NCBI GenBank assembly: GCA_027943335.1
Contig: BSBK01002075.1
Span: forward strand, 4,477,001-4,541,000
Origin: Chamaecyparis obtusa
Taxonomy: Eukaryota; Streptophyta; Pinopsida; Cupressales; Cupressaceae
DNA: 64,000 nt
Direction of reading: 5' to 3'
The notes below the pieces were generated by a model. The model was not told the DNA's origin. It was given only the letters and a program-made list of their open reading frames with translations, and did no database searches. The position numbers and the translations under genes are program-made. Positions within the stretch are counted from its first letter, which is position 1. Each line of letters begins with the position of its first letter. Positions 1 through 12,175 of the stretch are shown piece after piece.

Positions 1-706
1 GGAAGAATGTATTTGTTTATAGTGGGTCAGATAGTATCGTGGCTAAAGAGATTGTCTCCCACTTGGGTTGTTCCCTCACACCATCCTTGTAAGGAAATTC
101 TCAGGAGGCAAGCCCTCTAATGCTCTAATTTATCTAGCATGTATATGAAAACAAGAAATCAAACTTATCCCAACAACTTTGGGAATTTGGTTCACTTATA
201 AAGTGAAGATCATATCCCTATTGTCGTTCCTTGTTCCAAACACTTCAAACAGAATTTGTTCTTTTTCAATCTCTTGACAAGGAGATTCTTATAAGCAAAA
301 TGTTTGGTTAATTCCTCCCTTTCTTTCTACCAAATTGAACTAACATGTTTGGCTTTTTGATCCACTTCAAAAAATGGAGAGCATATGCCTAATGCTTGTT
401 CAATTTGACAAATAGTAAGGTTTTCCTATTAAGCTAGATCCATTGAAAAGCCACAATTTAAGCAAAGCAAGCTTGATGTGAAAAATACCTCTTTTTGTAG
501 CTAGAAAAATCTAGGCACTTTTATGAGGTTTTTGATATTTGTTTGCTTACTCACCTAATGGCTATTGTTCCTGCTCCATCTCCTCCAACAAAATTAGTCA
601 ACACAACCATACAAAATGAAGGAACCCAAAAGGAACAATAGAAGTGCAATTAAGTGTTTTTGACAAGATTTTTCCAAGAAATTTCAACAACTTAATGCAA
701 GAAAAT

Positions 707-904
707 TTAATTCAAAGTAGGGAATTTCTTCTTGTAAGCATCTAACACCTTAATGTAATGAGCATACAAATTTTCTTCTAATCCCAAACTTTCTAGAATT
801 GAAGCACTATGAATCTCCTTTTGACATTTTGTTTGGATTCTTACCTCTTTTCTTTCTTGTGTGACTCTGCTCTCTGGTTTCCTTCCTTTTTTGTGTCTAC
901 TCAT
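707..904 (-). CDS. Hypothetical 65-residue ORF of the reverse-oriented element
   Basis: This short frame starts with a true ATG at 904, about where the first ORF of the minus-strand retrotransposon should begin after its leader. The product is strongly basic at the N-terminus (Arg/Lys/His-rich for about 25 residues) and then has a helical-looking stretch with Leu-Glu-Glu-Asn and Lys-Lys-Lys motifs. I do not recognise a domain. It may be the start of a gag-type or extra ORF that is now truncated by a stop, or it may be open by chance. Confidence 0.25.
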   Translation of the reverse strand: MSRHKKGRKPESRVTQERKEVRIQTKCQKEIHSASILESLGLEENLYAHYIKVLDAYKKKFPTLN

Positions 905-1232
905 CTATAGGAAAAACACAGACAGAGAGTAAGAAAACATAATTTAATGATCTGATAGCAAATTTAAATAGAAAATGCTAGGTGTCATTTACCAGCTAAA
1001 GAGCATCAGTAAAGAATTAGCAGGCGTAACTTTAAAATTCATAGGTGTCACTTTACAGTGACTCAAGTGACTTTTAAAGATTAGTAAGCATAAAAATTTA
1101 ACTGCTAGGTGTAAAAGTAGCCAAAAAATTGCGTAAGATAAAATATCCAAAGCGGCAAAGAACAACTACTAAGCATCAGTTAAAAGATACTAGGAGTGAC
1201 AAATCAATGCAAATTGCATAATAGAAATCATC

Positions 1233-1237
1233 ACAGG
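1233..1237. repeat. Target-site duplication ACAGG (left)
   Basis: The five bases ACAGG immediately precede the TG of the left LTR and are repeated exactly at 18952-18956 after the CA of the right LTR. This is the signature of a single integration event and fixes both element ends. Confidence 0.95.
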
Positions 1238-2427
1238 TGTAATACCCCAAAAATGGGCTATAGGTTCATTAACCTCCTATATCAACATATCGAACAAAAT
1301 CGACATCGAAGTCCTAACCTAAGGCACATCGGCACATCATCGAATCTTAATTGATTATCTCAAATTCTGCATCGAGGAATATTCTTATTTATCCTAATTA
1401 TCTTTGATTTAATAATTATTTGGCGATAAATCCTATTTATCCTAAAAGTTTGATTAATTGAATATTCTCAATATTTAATTAATTAGATTTAATTCTGCCA
1501 CTTAATTATTTAATTGAATTTAATTATATTTATTCTTAATTATTATTATTCAAATTTGACAATAAATCAAAATTCCTATCATTAATTGATTAAATTCTTA
1601 TTTAATTAATTAAAGAAAGATGTCATATTTAATGATATTATTTTGGAATAAATGTTTGATTAAATAATTGATTAACCCATAAATCAATTGTTTTATTTTT
1701 AAAATCAGTTAAGTTGAGAATAAATCACTTTATTTATTTATTTAATTCATAATTATTATGCACATTCAAAAAGCAGTTAAACTTGAAATCAGAAAATCAA
1801 TTCAAGTTGTTTTAAAAATAAACTCAACTCTGATTTGAGTTAAAAAGCTATTTTTGCATGCTTTTGCATGATTTTGTGAAGTAATTATCTTTTATTCTTT
1901 GATAACTCAAAAATCAACTGAGTGATTTATGGCTTTTTCCATGCATCCCCAAAGCCCTGGATTTCTATAAAACCAAGGCTCAGCTCTTCAATCTCAGATC
2001 TCAAAATTTGCAAACTTATGCTGGCCAATTGGTATCTGAAGAATTGAAGCCTCTTTGCGAATCAACAACTTTGTGGGATCATTCATATTTTAGCATATCA
2101 TTGTTAGATTAATTGTATTGCATATCAGTTTTTCATATAGATTAGATTTCATATCAGATTTCTCATATTATTGCATCTAAAATCCAAAAAAATAGATTAA
2201 TTTGCATCCAATTCATATCTAGATTTTGCATTCAAATCGTTCGTTTAGGTGTCGCCAAGGTCACTGATCTCGGTCCAATCTAAGAATACATACTCGCATC
2301 TACTAGAAGGCAGTAAATCACCTGGTTAGTTTAGTTTTCAATTACTTGCACGATTTTAATTTTTTCTAACCTCTAATTTTTTACTGAAGTGTTGTGTCTA
2401 CAGCTAGGTACAAAATTCACACACACA
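1238..2427 (+). repeat. 5' LTR of the Tat-type element
   Basis: This 1190-bp LTR begins TGTAATACCCC and ends in a short CA run. It lacks a 12-bp segment near 1388 that is present in the 3' LTR and in the solo LTR at 62630; the segment is a short direct repeat of attcctagtaat type, so the loss is probably a slippage deletion. The AT-rich U3 holds CATGCA words near 1855-1875 and 1940. The TATA box lies at 1964-1973. A third member of the LTR family is at 62630-63829. Confidence 0.95.
1964..1973 (+). promoter_or_regulatory. TATA box of the 5' LTR
   Basis: TCTATAAAAC follows a CATGCATCC word. It is conserved in the 3' LTR (18487-18496) and, as TTTATAAAAT, in the solo LTR near 63350. Transcription would be expected to start about 25-35 bp downstream, making U3 about 760 bp long. 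Confidence 0.6.
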
Positions 2428-4735
2428 TTTATGGCACCCACCGTGGGGCCCTGAAATGGGTTTCCATTCAATTTTTATCAATTTCTATCATCTTCTTATC
2501 GTTTTCTATTCCAAGCTACGATTTTTGATTTCTATCCATACAATTTTCATATGAGTTTTGTCAGGAACTCATACTAGGAGATACCCACTATCATACAATA
2601 GTTTATTTGATCAAGGATCGTACCATCAGGATCACAGTGTCGTTTGGAATCTCAATTTTTGTATGATCTGGTACCCAGTATCGTACGAGTTTCTAGACTG
2701 TCATCTGGTGGGTGACCCACTATCATACAAGTTTCAGTGCCAGGTTTCAATTGTCGTTTCACTTTTTTAGGTAGTTTTCCAGATTTGTTTTCCAGATTTG
2801 GACTAATAGCTAACATTAACAATTGAAATTTGTTATTTTTGATTGATTTCTGCTGGTTTTGATTGGAAAAAGTGCAAGAATTGCTAGAAATAGGTAAGAA
2901 TCTACTAAGCGCATTGCGAGGAATTCAAGTAATCTTGTCAGCTAATAATGTTTCGATTTGGATTAAAAAGAACTCTTGTATGTCAAACTTGTGTGACCTT
3001 TATTGCTTTCATATCATAGATTTTATTTTGGGCTATTAAAAATGAACATAGATTTTCTTTTTAGCATCTTTGTTACACATAGTAAATAGGCCCTATGAAC
3101 ACTATTCGTGGCTCTTGAGAGAGTGGGTTTCTAGCGAAACTCTTCTCAACGAAGGAACCCTTGTAGGTAGGGAGGATACTAAAGGAGTCTCATGTTCTAC
3201 TAGATTTTTGTGTCTTCAGCTTCTGATTGATACATTCTCTCTCTAGGGAGGTTGATAGATCATGAGTGGTTGACATCATAGATCTTTGTGAGATAATCTT
3301 GGTCTTAGTGTGTTGAGTTAATCTTTCTACTTTGTTTTGGTTAAAAGTGAAAAGGCTAGAGGATTATGCTCTACTCCCTTTTTGGGTAGTACCAAAAACT
3401 CAGATCCTTGAATTTGGATCCAGTCTCCATGTGGTATATTTTGTGAGTCACCTTTAGAGAGGGTTAACCGTAGTGGAAATTCCCTTAATTGGGTCAACCA
3501 CGTTGACAGAACCTCAAGTGATAATAACCATTTTCACCATGGTAGTGACAACCGCTATATAAATGTCCTTGTGGAAGAAATCTCCACAGGTGTGGTCTCT
3601 TGTTGGGCTGTCAGATCTCCCTAGCAGATCCTGATTGATTAAATTCTCAGACTATGTCAAAACCTCAGTGCACCTGAATTGGAGTTCGCTCTTTTGAGAT
3701 CATAAAAGTTGCAGAGTCAGACCATTACTAAAAACCCTAGTGAGGCCAAATTTTTATTTTTCTAGGAATATGTGCATTATTGCAAAATTTTTTAGAACAT
3801 ACACTGTTAGCACTCCTAGGGATTAGCACAATTCAGTCACTTGATTGTTCATGCGCAGGGTTGCTTTGTCCCCTATTCATTGTTTTCAGACGTGCTTGAA
3901 ATCACTTACTTGCTATTTTACATGCTTGTTTATCTATCTGGTTACTAAGAATGAACCAATCCACTACAATCTTCAAATCTGGACAGACAATTTTGTGAAC
4001 CATCTGAAACTAAAAATTTGAAAAATTGCAAAATCTGATGTCAAACACCTTTCTGGAGTCAATAGTAATTTTGTAAAGTCAGAAAGTTGTACAAATTTTG
4101 GCTATTGTCATTTTAGAACCACCATATTGTCGTATGGTATCAAGTACATTATCGTATGAGTTTTATTGCTAGTTGATTCCAAAAAGTCAAAATTCCTACT
4201 ATCAACTATCATGCAAGTTTGACAACTATCGTATGAGTTTTTCAATTGTCATTTCATGCTATACCCACTATCGTATGAGCCTGTAGAAAGTCATTTAGGA
4301 AAATTTGAAAAGTTGTCAGAAAGTTGTCAGAACTGTCAGAGACCTAGCTTTTCCAGCCTATTTCTAGAACTTGTCAAACAAATCACTATGTCTAGAATAG
4401 AGAAGAAAATACTGAGAGTCCAATCATTTTCCTAAAGTGGCCTTTTGAATCTGATTTAGCCTTCTATTTAATCGATTTGAGTCTTTTTCATCTTGTGTCA
4501 AAACCTTGTCATAACTATCAATCTTCAATCAATCATCAAAATGACTAAGTGTTGTGAACTCATGTCCGCTATCTTTTGGGAGTCTACCCATACATCCAAG
4601 GCACATTCTCCTTCATCTATGTCTAATCTAAGCTTCAATCAATCAAAACTTTGACAAGGTTGTGTCATTTGATCTTCTTGAATTAGATCCTTCTTCAGTT
4701 ATCTTTATCATATTCTTTTGTTTCATCCAAGGTTA
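2428..4735 (+). other. Long untranslated leader with palindromic-motif clusters
   Basis: About 2.3 kb separate the LTR from the first gag ATG, with no convincing ORF. Two clusters of a motif close to ACTATCGTACGAGTTT occur at 2584-2735 and 4125-4285. The clearest copies are at 2681, 4152, 4229 and 4271, with degraded ones at 2591, 2617, 2723, 4130 and 4208. The core TCGTACGA is a perfect palindrome, and the variants (TCATACAA, TCGTATGA) are what CpG deamination would leave. The same motif recurs at 16264-16495 in the antisense-gene intron. Confidence 0.6.
2432..2450 (+). other. Primer-binding site
   Basis: TGGCACCCACCGTGGGGCC starts four bases after the LTR end. The leading TGG matches the CCA tail of a tRNA, and the sequence resembles the primer sites of many plant Ty3/gypsy elements. 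I did not assign the tRNA. A closely similar site occurs on the minus strand near 19240. Confidence 0.75.
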
Positions 4736-6349
4736 ATGGTGGAAACTAGGGCTTCCTCTCAAAAGAAATCTAGGGAAGTATCTCATACTTTACCTTTGAC
4801 TCATATCCAAAGTCCAACTCTTGAGCAACTCTACAATTCTGGTCTTTACGAAGATGACGGTCTTGGCAATCTTCGATTAAAAACTAGTTACATTCCTCCT
4901 TCATCAACTCACGGAGGTAATCAACAAACTTCACATCAATCTATCCCAAGTAGAACTCCCACCATGTCTCAAGCAGGGACAAAATTTGGCTCTTAAAGAG
5001 CTCAATCTCAACATGGTGCAGATCAGGAACCCACACCTGAAGAAATTGCTCAATATCAAAATGATGATAACTTCAAACAAATGATGAAGCATTTCTTAAA
5101 AGAAGACAGAGAGGCATACTTTTTACAATTAGCTCATCAAGGAGATAAACTTCCTCCCAAATTTAATGTTGAAGATATCATTACACATGAGGAAGAAACT
5201 CCACTCACAACTATGATGAAACAGATGCATGCCATGCAAGTCAAACTTAATAACCTTGAGAAAGAAAAGGAACCCAAGGAGTTCTCCATGGAGGCCCTAT
5301 GTCCTTTTCCATTTGACAAAGACTTGTACATGCTGCCATTTCCAAAAAGAGTGGAGATGCTGAAATATGATAAGTATGATGGACACTCTGATCCCCAAGA
5401 TCATGTCAGAGAATTTTGTACACAATCTATGGAGTTCATGCATGAACCAACCTATCTGATGTGTCTCTTTCCTCGATCTCTGGGAGGAGCAGCCATTCAT
5501 TGGTTCTCTAGATTGCCTTCTACTATCAAAAATTTTGAGGAGTTGATCAAATTGTTCTATCAGCAATACTCCTACAACATTCAACATCCAGTCACCATGA
5601 TCGATATCTGCAATCTCAAACAATATCCAGGTGAACCATTCTTGACATTTCTCAAAAGATGGAGGAAGAAATTCTCTCTATATACTCGGCCTATTCCAGA
5701 AATGGAGAAACTAGAAATCTTCATCAATAATCTTATCCCAGAAATCAACTACCCTTTACAAATGTAAGATCATACGTCTTTTGATAAGATGGTAGACAAT
5801 GCGATCAAAATTGAAAAAGTACTTGTGAAAAAAGGAGAAATCACACTTCAAAAGGACAAGTACGAATCAGGAACCAGTTCTAAAGACAAGAACAAAAATT
5901 GGAACAAGAATAAAGGCATTATCATAGATGGCATTGTTGATACTATCTATGCCCCATCAAAGGCACCAACTTTCAATCTAACTATTGGCACCCAATTCAT
6001 CAAAGCTTCAGAACAAAAAGTGTCCGAACCATCTCAAAAGAAGCCAGAATAAAAATCTTGGTCCTCTAATAATAAATGAAAGTTCACTCCTCTTGGAGAA
6101 TCTTTGGAATCAGCTATGAGAACTCTGCTGGCTAATAACATCATTTCTCTACTTGAGATCCGACAATCTGATCCTAATCCTAAACCAAAATGGTGGAGGG
6201 AGAATGAATTCTATGATTTCCATCGAGGCAAAGGTCACAAAACTAATCACTGCTTACGCTTGAAACATACTATTCAAGATCTAATTGATAAGGGAGATAT
6301 CACCATTGACAATCATAAGAGCAATAATGATCATACAACATTCACATAA
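4736..6349 (+). other. gag: Gag region: capsid-like domain and zinc knuckle
   Basis: The N-terminus is Ser/Thr/Gln-rich. The retrotransposon Gag domain lies at about 5330-5770, with the characteristic run ending in WF-type residues after a Gly-Gly-Ala, then an F-L-F/L-K-R-W-type helix. A single knuckle at about 6205-6255 has the spacing C-x2-H-x4-H-x4-C, but its first Cys is Tyr (TAT) here. Stops at 4994, 5765, 6050, 6077 and 6347 interrupt the region. Gag would form the virus-like particle and bind the element's RNA. Confidence 0.85.
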
Positions 6350-6823
6350 CCATTTCCAAAACATGGTCAAGAAGTTTCATCTTCTCAGCCTAATATGGGG
6401 GCAAAGGTCAATTATGCTTACCCTAGAAATAATGCTATTATCAATATGGTTAAACCTTGTCTCTCTGAGCATTGCAATGTCATCACAATTGTGTGATGAG
6501 ATAGAGATCATACTTTAGCTAATGTAGTGACTCGATCACAAGCTCAAGCACATTCGAGCGGACAAATCCCAGATTCATCAAATGTCCCTAAGATGCCCTT
6601 CAATCTTTCTTCCACTTCCAAATAGAAGGTTGTTTCTAAATCTTCCAATCCTAAAGATACGAGGCCAACATCTTATAGCATTGTTCAACAACTCCAACAC
6701 ACTAATGCAAAAATCTCCATGTTTGAGTTGCTTCGAATATCTCTAGCTCATAGAGCTATTCTAGACAAAGTTTTGCTCAGATCCAATGTTCCAGATGACC
6801 TTGATTTAGACAGGTTCTAGACT

Positions 6824-7528
6824 ATGGATGGACATCTTACATCTCTGCAATATATCTCCTTTTCAAAGGAAGATGACAACTCCTTGAGTCACCCACATAA
6901 CCAGCCCTTGCATATAGAAGTCTTGATCCAAAACTGTAGAGTCAAATATATGTTGATAGATGGGGGTGCTGGCCTAAACATTTATTTTTACTGCTTAGTC
7001 ACACAATTGGGATTTTCTGAATTGGCTATTGATCCTAGAAATAAAATAACTATAAAAGCCTATGATGAACAAGAAAGATCTTCTAAAGGCACCATTGTCT
7101 TACCTATCAGAGCATGTCCAGTTATCAGAGATACTATATGTCAAGTCCTTGATCTACCTTTAGCTTACAACATTCTTCTAGGGAGACCATGGATACATGA
7201 GATGAAGGCTATTCCTTCTACATTTCACCAATGCTTGAAATTTCCTTATGAAGGAGTAGAGGTCACTATTCCAGCAAACATATCCACCACTTGCAATACA
7301 TTGAAGGAAAGTGTAGATAAACTTGTGCCTAATAATAGAGAATCTTCTATTAAGCCAACCAAAGAAGCATCCACATCTAAAATGGAAGACATTGCAAAAG
7401 AGGTCAATATCAAAGAGAATGGTATGGGAGAATATACTATAGATCTAGTCTTATCTTTGACATCTCTCCCTATCTCACCTAAGTCTTATGGACAATCTTT
7501 AAAACAATCCAAACCATACTCTAAGTGA
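6824..7528 (+). other. Aspartic protease region
   Basis: The active-site loop L-I-D-G-G-A-G lies at 6953-6973, where many plant Ty3 elements also have a D-G-G/S variant rather than D-T-G. The downstream I-L-L-G-R-P-W motif (about 7171-7191) is the conserved second half of the pepsin-like retrotransposon protease. In this family the enzyme processes the polyprotein. The C-terminal tail after about 7300 is Lys/Ser/Glu-rich and unfolded-looking. Confidence 0.8.
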
Positions 7529-7651
7529 CCTCTTGCGGCATATAAAAATAATTTTGTAGCATAACAAGTCTCCAAGTAGGAATTTGAAGAAGATGAAGCT
7601 GTACTTGCATGGCTATACAAGGATGAACCTGACTCTTAAGCTATTCCAATT

Positions 7652-7870
7652 AGTGACTCTACAGTATCCAAAATCCCTTTTAAGGCATATGGTCCAAGAG
7701 ATAAATTAATAGCTAAGATGGGATATTCAGGTAAAGGACCTCTAGGAGTTAGAGGAAAAGGTCTTATAACACCTATTTCACATACTAGTAGGGAAAACAA
7801 AGATACTGTTGGCTTAGGTTTTAAAAAGAAACCCTTCCACCTCAAAGGTAATTGTTTTGATGTCATAGAG
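7652..7870 (+). other. G-patch-like segment of the polyprotein
   Basis: In the gag-pol frame, about 60 codons encode a Gly-rich segment beginning near an I-A-K-M-G-Y motif, followed by G-K-G-P-L-G and K-G-L spacing and a later G-L-G-F-K-K. This resembles a G-patch, a nucleic-acid-binding motif seen next to the protease in several plant Ty3 elements and in some retroviruses. An acidic linker (7871-8980) with several stops follows. The domain call is by motif pattern only. Confidence 0.55.
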
Positions 7871-8989
7871 TAGATCGCACCAGGAGAACCTCTTCTTAAG
7901 AAGGAAGATACTGAACCATTAGATAGTGAGTCAGATGGTTCTGAACTTATCCCTTATGAGCATTTGCCTAAGGAAATCACAGATCTCCTTGAAGTTGAAG
8001 ATGATCCAATCAATAATGTGGTAGAAACACAAGAACCTACTATCAATCAAGAGATAGTTACAACACAAGAACTAGCTAATCTCAAAAAAAATCAAGAAGA
8101 GGAAGGTGGTAGTTATTCTGAGACAGATTCTCATGAGTATGAATTCAAATTAGAATCTGAGGGTAACCCTTCTTGGGGTATTCATCCCGACTTTACTCAT
8201 GTTCTTAGATTTCCTAGAGGCATAGATGAAGAATCTAATGACTATGAATGGAGGGCCATTCCAGAAGAAGATGAGCTTATTATAGAGAAACATGTTGATG
8301 TTATTCACCAATATGCACCTGAACCCAACATAAGTCTAGAGTGAAATGATGAACCTATCGAGTCTGATCCACCTATGGCTGAATTGGACTCCCACAATGA
8401 CATTGATTCTATTCACGAATTGAATTTCTTAAGTTGTAATATCACCTTTGAACTTGAGCATCAGGTTAGGACCAATGATGACATATCCATATCCGTAAAC
8501 ACTATCTCCCAATCTTTCCCCATTTTGACTATCCAACATTCCAAACTTCTTGATCAAACCTCCACAAATCCGAGTCATGGTATTTATACCTTCCTGAATG
8601 ACTATGCCCTTGCTTGCTACCTCAATGTAGTTGAGCCTATGAGTACTTCCATCAGTGAACCGAGCGTTAGCATGATGAAGTCAAACATCAAGTATCTTAG
8701 TCAGAAAAATAAGAATAAGAATAAAAAGAAGAGGAGTTCTGAGGGTGAAAACCACTTTGTGGTAGTCTTAGAACCTACAAAAGTAAAAATAAAAGATGTA
8801 TCCGAAGGTGAAAACCTCTTTGAGGTGCCTAAGGATGAGATATTTGATGTCCTTTTGAGTCATTTACAGGACAAATCTCTAGTTCTAATTGAACCCACTC
8901 AATCCATCGATTTGGGAACAATAGAAGAACCACAGTTGATTCATGTGGCACAATCTTTATTAGAAGAAGAGAAATAAAATTTTACAACA

Positions 8990-10262
8990 TTCCTAACAAA
9001 AAAGAAGATCAAATTTGAATGGAAATATTCAGATATGCCAAGGTTGGATCCTAATCTTATAATGCATCATTTATCTATAGCTCCAAATGTCAAACCTGTC
9101 AAGCAAAAATTGAGAAAGATGCATCCTCATGTTGCACTCTTGGTAAAATCTGAATAAGAGAAGCTCCTGAAAGTTGGATTCATCTGAGTTATTGATTATG
9201 CAGAGTGGATCTCTAATATTGTACCTATTTCAAAACCAGATAAATCAATCAGAGTATGCACGGATTTTAGAGATGTAAACAAAGCATGCCCTAAGGATGA
9301 TTTTCCACTACCTAACATTGATATGATAGTGGACATGACTGCGGGCTTTGAGATGTATTCTCTAATGGATGGTTTTTCTAGTTATAATTAAATAAAAATT
9401 GCTCTAGAGGATCAAGAGAAAACTACTTTTACATGTGCATGGGGGACCTTCTGTTGGAATGTCATGCCATTTGGGCTTAAAAATGCTGGTGCTACATATC
9501 AAAGGGAAATGACATCTATTTTCCATGACATGATGCATAGGACTATGGAAGATTATGTTGATGATACTTTAACAAAATCTATGATTAGAGCTGAACATCT
9601 AGATGACTTGAGCAAGATACTAGACAGAATGGAAAAATTTAGTCTCAGACTAAATCCTAAGAAGTGTGCTTTTGGTGTCACTTCTGGAAATCTCTTAGGA
9701 TACATAGTTTCAAAGAAGGGCATTGAAGTTGATCTAGTTAAAGTAAAGGCTATCATGGAAATGCAACCTACAAAGAATATTAGTCAAATGAGGACATTGC
9801 AAGGAAGAGTTCAATCTATCAGAAGATTTATATCACAACTAGCAGACATATCACAACCTTTCACAAAATCATTACATAAAGGAGTGACCTTTGCATGGAA
9901 TGAAGAATGCGAGAACAACTTTAATCATATCAAGAAGTATCTATCAAATCCTCCTATCTTGATGCCTCCCATTCCAAGGAAGCCTTTGATCTTATATGTC
10001 TCCACTACATATACATCACTGGGGGCATTGCTAGCACAACATGATGAGAACAAAAAGGAAAGAGCTATATACGATATCAGTAGGACATTGGTTGCATATG
10101 AGAAGAACTATTCAATGATTGAGAAAGCTTGTCTAGCTATGATCTTTGCATCACAGAAACTGAGACATTACATGTTAGCTCACACCTCACAATTGGTAGC
10201 TAAAATTGATCCACTCAAGTACCTTCTAAGCAAAGCTGCCCTCATAGGTAGATTAGCTAAAT
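8990..10262 (+). other. Reverse transcriptase and Ty3-type RNase H
   Basis: RT motifs are clear: the K-P-D-K-S-I-R-V-C-T-D-F-R-D-x-N block near 9235-9285, M-P-F-G-L-K-N-A-G-A-T-Y-Q near 9464-9502, and the catalytic Y-V-D-D box at 9554-9565. The connection and Ty3-type RNase H follow, ending in a Y-x-L-x-H-x-S-x-L-V-type segment near 10170-10262. Stops at 9155, 9185, 9389 and 10262 inactivate it. In an active element this part copies the RNA genome into DNA in the particle. Confidence 0.9.
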
Positions 10263-10324
10263 AGGTCATGCTCTTAAGTGAATTTGACATTGAATATGTG
10301 GAAAGAAAAGCTATCAAAGGATAG

Positions 10325-10810
10325 GTGATTGTTGACCAGTTAGTGGATACACCTATGATTGATGATACACCAATGCAAATGAAATTTCCAAATTCCTCTA
10401 TCATGACTCTTTCTTCTAGAGAATGGCAGTTATTCTTTGATAGCTCCTATACACAGAATGGATTAGGAGCAGGCATATTGTTCATAACTCCTCAAGAATA
10501 CTCAATCCCAAAAGCATTCAGATTAAAATTCCCTTGCACAAACAATATTGTAGAATATGAAGCCCTTTTGAATGGTATGCAAATAGCAATTAAGTGGCGA
10601 CTAACAAAATTACACATTCATGGAGACTCTCAACTTGTTATCCATCAAGTCAATGATGTGTACCAAACTAAAGATGAAAATCTCATTCCTTACAAGAGAA
10701 TGGTAGATGATCTAAAAAAGTATTTCCTATCTATCGCATTTGAACAAATTCCTAGAACAGAGAATAAGGTTGCCAATGCAATGGCAATGCTATCTACTTT
10801 ATTACAGTAG
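10325..10810 (+). other. Second (plant-type) RNase H region
   Basis: This region resembles a cellular/archaeal-type RNase H. It has F-D-S-S near 10436 (acidic residue of the first strand), N-I-V-E-Y-E-A-L near 10550, H-G-D-S-Q-L-V near 10618, and P-R-T-E-N-x-V-A-N-A-M-A near 10750-10790, where the family usually has an Asp near A-D-A. A duplicated RNase H between the Ty3 RNase H and the integrase is, in my knowledge, specific to the Tat lineage and is the main basis for classifying this element. Confidence 0.85.
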
Positions 10811-11019
10811 CTTGAACATGAGCTATGCTATGAGTTCTTGGTGGAAGCACTATCTTATCCTACATATGATTCCCCTGAAACCCGCATGATCTGCATTGTT
10901 GTTGGTCATGATTCATCCAGATACAAAAACCTATTTTCCTATCTCCAAGACCAAATCATTCCTGATACCTTCAACCGCCATGAAAAGAGATACCTTATCC
11001 ATAATGCCTCCTGATATGT

Positions 11020-12175
11020 CATCATTGGTCATGATCTATACAAACAAGGTCTAGATGGTACGCTACTTAGATGTTTAGAATGGGAAGAGTCTCAACGTGC
11101 ATTAGAGGAAGTCCATGATGGTATTTGTGGGTCACACTCGAACAGTTTAACACTAGCTCAAAAACTTATTAGGGCTAGGTATTATTGGCCTGAAATGGAG
11201 AAAGAGTCTATCAAGTTTGCTAAGAAATGTAAAAAATGCCAAGTGCATGGCAACTTAATTCATGCTCCGGGGAGAGATCTAATTCCCTTTACTACACAAT
11301 GGCCTTTTCACCAATGGGCATTTGATCTTATAGGAGCTATACATCCTCATTCTTCTAATGAACATACCCATATAATCATAGCTATAGATTATTTTACAAA
11401 ATGGGTAGAAGCAGTCCCTTTGACACAAGAAACTAGAAAGCAAATATCTATGTTCATATTGAACTATATCATATGCAAATATGGGATACCTCATTCCATA
11501 ATCACAGATAATGGTGGAAAATTCAAGAACAAAGATCTAGATGATTTATGTGCCAAATTGAAGATTACACAACATTGGTCATCTATCTACTATACCCAAG
11601 GGAATGGACAAGCAGAGGCTTCTAATAAGAATCTATTGAAAATCTTGCATCATACAGTTAACAAAACAGGAAGAGACTGGCATCTCATGATCAATCCAAC
11701 TCTCTAGGCCTACAGAACAAGTATCAAAATGCCCACTGGGGCTACACCTTTCGCTTTAGTTTATGGGTCTGAAGCGGTATTGCCTATTGAGGTTGAAATC
11801 CCATCACTAAGAATCAGAATGCATGGTTTAGTAACTGATGATGACTACAAAGTGTCTAGGTTGCAAGAACATGAACTAATCGATGAGCACAGAAAAACAA
11901 CGTATGATCATCTCAGAGTATATCAAAAGATAATTTCTAGATGTTACAACAAGAAAGTTAGACACGGAGAATTCCAGGTTGGTGATCTAGTCTTGAGAGA
12001 GAATCCAAAAAATAAATCACATCGAGAATGTAAGGGGAAGTTTGAACCCAAATGGCTGGGTCCCTTTGTTATCACTGCTACTTTTGGCTCTAGTGCCTAT
12101 CAACTCTCAACAACTAAAGGAGAATAGCTCCGAGAACCAATCAACATTCTCCATCTGAAGAAATTTTATGCCTAA
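11020..12175 (+). other. Integrase region
   Basis: A zinc-binding H2C2 region lies at about 11108-11245 (H-D-G-I-C-G-S-H then C-K-K-C). The catalytic triad is visible: Asp at 11324 (F-D-L), Asp at 11507 (T-D-N-G) and Glu at 11615 (G-Q-A-E-A), with 35 residues between the last two, the canonical D35E. The C-terminal part has the V-G-D-L-V-L and K-W-L-G-P-F motifs of plant Ty3 integrases. Stops at 11705 and 12125 break it; the frame ends in K-K-F-Y-A at 12173. Confidence 0.9.

Larger units (their letters stand above)
1..1237 (-). mobile_element. Left part of an older reverse-oriented LTR retrotransposon
   Basis: This stretch is continuous with 18957-20170 once the 17.7-kb Tat element and one copy of its ACAGG target duplication are removed. 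Read on the minus strand, the rejoined piece has an LTR end and a primer-binding-like site (near 19240), then a leader of about 630 bp, then an ATG at 904. Between 960 and 1237 a short word of the form YAGGYRYY (taggtgtc, caggcgta, taggtgta) recurs every 20-60 bp, and it continues at 18953-19150. No recognisable gag or pol domain is visible in 1-700. The assignment rests on the nesting geometry and the primer-site match. Confidence 0.5.
4736..12175 (+). pseudogene. gag-pol: Degenerate gag-pol polyprotein gene, single frame with 25 nonsense codons
   Basis: A single reading frame of 2480 codons runs from the ATG at 4736 (the TTG at 4718 is not a plausible start) to TAA at 12173. Recognisable in order are Gag, zinc knuckle, protease, a G-patch-like segment, reverse transcriptase, Ty3 RNase H, a second RNase H and integrase. 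I count 25 in-frame stops: 4994, 5765, 6050, 6077, 6347, 6494, 6497, 6623, 6818, 7526, 7562, 7577, 7637, 7871, 8342, 8975, 9155, 9185, 9389, 10262, 10322, 10808, 11012, 11705 and 12125. No frameshift is needed anywhere. Each stop is reachable by one transition from a sense codon such as CAA, CAG, CGA or TGG, which suggests methylcytosine deamination of a silenced copy. Confidence 0.92.
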
